Positions 6,704-7,152 of a DNA stretch of 7,152 bases are shown in pieces. The notes beneath the pieces were generated by a model. The model saw nothing but the letters and a program-made list of their open reading frames with translations. It was not told where the DNA came from and made no database searches. Position numbers and translations under genes: made by a program. How positions within the stretch are numbered: position 1 is the stretch's first letter; each line of letters begins with the position of its first letter. The DNA is taken from assembly GCA_018623785.1 (NCBI GenBank), contig JAAZVD010000079.1:1-7152 (forward strand), read 5' to 3'. This DNA is from Bacteroidota bacterium. GTDB taxonomy: Bacteria > Bacteroidota > Rhodothermia > Rhodothermales > UBA10348.

Positions 6704-7152
6704 CTAGTAGCCCACTGCTCGTCCCTTGTAGCTGCGCGAATCGGCGGCGCCGTGCAACAGGCCATTCCCATAGTCCACATGGATTCCCATGGCTCGGCCT
6801 TGACTACCCCGGAAGACGACTTCATGACCAAGTGCCTGGTATCGATCAATCGTATCCTGACTGAAGTATCCCCTTTCGAAAGAGGAACGATCAGGTAGCC
6901 ACTGATGATGAATCCTGGGTGCTTCTATAGCCTCTGCTACGTTCATTTCGTGATCAACAACGTTCAGGATGACCTGCAGCACGGTGTTGATGATGGTGCG
7001 TCCACCCGGGCTTCCAATAGCGAGCACAGGACGACCATCTTTTGCGACAATGGAAGGCGTCATGGACGAAAGCATCCGTTTTTGCGGGGCGACGCGATTT
7101 GGTGCTGTACCAATATTGCCATTCCGGTCTGTGTACCCTGGTTTTGGGTTGA
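6704..7152 (-). CDS. ggt: Gamma-glutamyltranspeptidase, C-terminal part of small subunit (5' end outside window)
   Basis: The minus-strand frame is open from the right edge to TAG at 6704-6706, giving the last 148 residues. It matches the small-subunit end of gamma-glutamyltranspeptidase. NRVAPQKRMLSSMTPSIV (18-35) includes the Ser-Ser pair (28-29) that helps bind the gamma-glutamyl substrate. GSPGG (46-50) forms the oxyanion region. The segment APRIHHQWLPD (77-87) and a final GAADSR...GRAVGY are also typical. In the family the proenzyme is exported, cuts itself at a catalytic Thr, and hydrolyses or transfers the gamma-glutamyl group of glutathione and similar compounds, usually in the periplasm. 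The catalytic Thr and the signal peptide lie beyond the window. Nothing in the visible part looks damaged. The stop lies 34 bp from the stop of the convergent permease gene. Confidence 0.93.
   Translation of the reverse strand, partial: NPKPGYTDRNGNIGTAPNRVAPQKRMLSSMTPSIVAKDGRPVLAIGSPGGRTIINTVLQVILNVVDHEMNVAEAIEAPRIHHQWLPDRSSFERGYFSQDTIDRYQALGHEVVFRGSQGRAMGIHVDYGNGLLHGAADSRSYKGRAVGY

Overview
The window looks like chromosomal DNA of a Bacteroidota-type bacterium, most like the Rhodothermia/Balneolia side of that group. The reasons are two type IX secretion (T9SS) C-terminal sorting domains (one with a YPNPFNP motif, one with VYPNPL), a DUF1800-DUF1501 gene pair, a moderately GC-rich composition, and three gene starts with no Shine-Dalgarno sequence at the usual distance. 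The taxonomic call is an inference from gene content, with no marker gene in view.

Layout: (1) 1-555 (+) is the 3' end of a secreted or surface protein with a PKD domain and a T9SS sorting domain. (2) 497-1118 (-) is the wreck of a Ca2+/cation-transporting P-type ATPase. Its N-terminal domain with M1-M2 is joined, one base out of frame, to its last two membrane helices. The catalytic middle (about 2 kb in an intact gene) is absent. (3) 1119-1284 is a short intergenic region with two adjacent small dyads. (4) 1285-2790 (+) encodes a DUF1800 protein, followed after a single base by 2792-4399 (+), a DUF1501 protein with a twin-arginine signal and a T9SS sorting domain. The two are almost certainly one operon. 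(5) 4543-6669 (+) encodes an APC-superfamily permease fused to a PTS EIIA-like domain and a TrkA_C/RCK_C-like domain. (6) 6704-7152 (-) is the 3' end of a gamma-glutamyltranspeptidase, convergent with the permease and separated from it by 34 bp.

The genes do not form one obvious pathway. The DUF1800/DUF1501 pair is a recurrent partnership of unknown biochemical function, here with a DUF1501 product apparently destined for the cell surface. The permease and the gamma-glutamyltranspeptidase could both serve peptide or amino acid scavenging, but they lie on opposite strands, so that link is speculative.

I see no CRISPR array, tRNA, rRNA, insertion sequence, phage gene or clear rho-independent terminator. 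The items most worth a second look are the internally deleted ATPase, the Tat-plus-T9SS routing of the DUF1501 protein, and the transporter-EIIA-RCK_C fusion. None of these can be called a new system from sequence alone.
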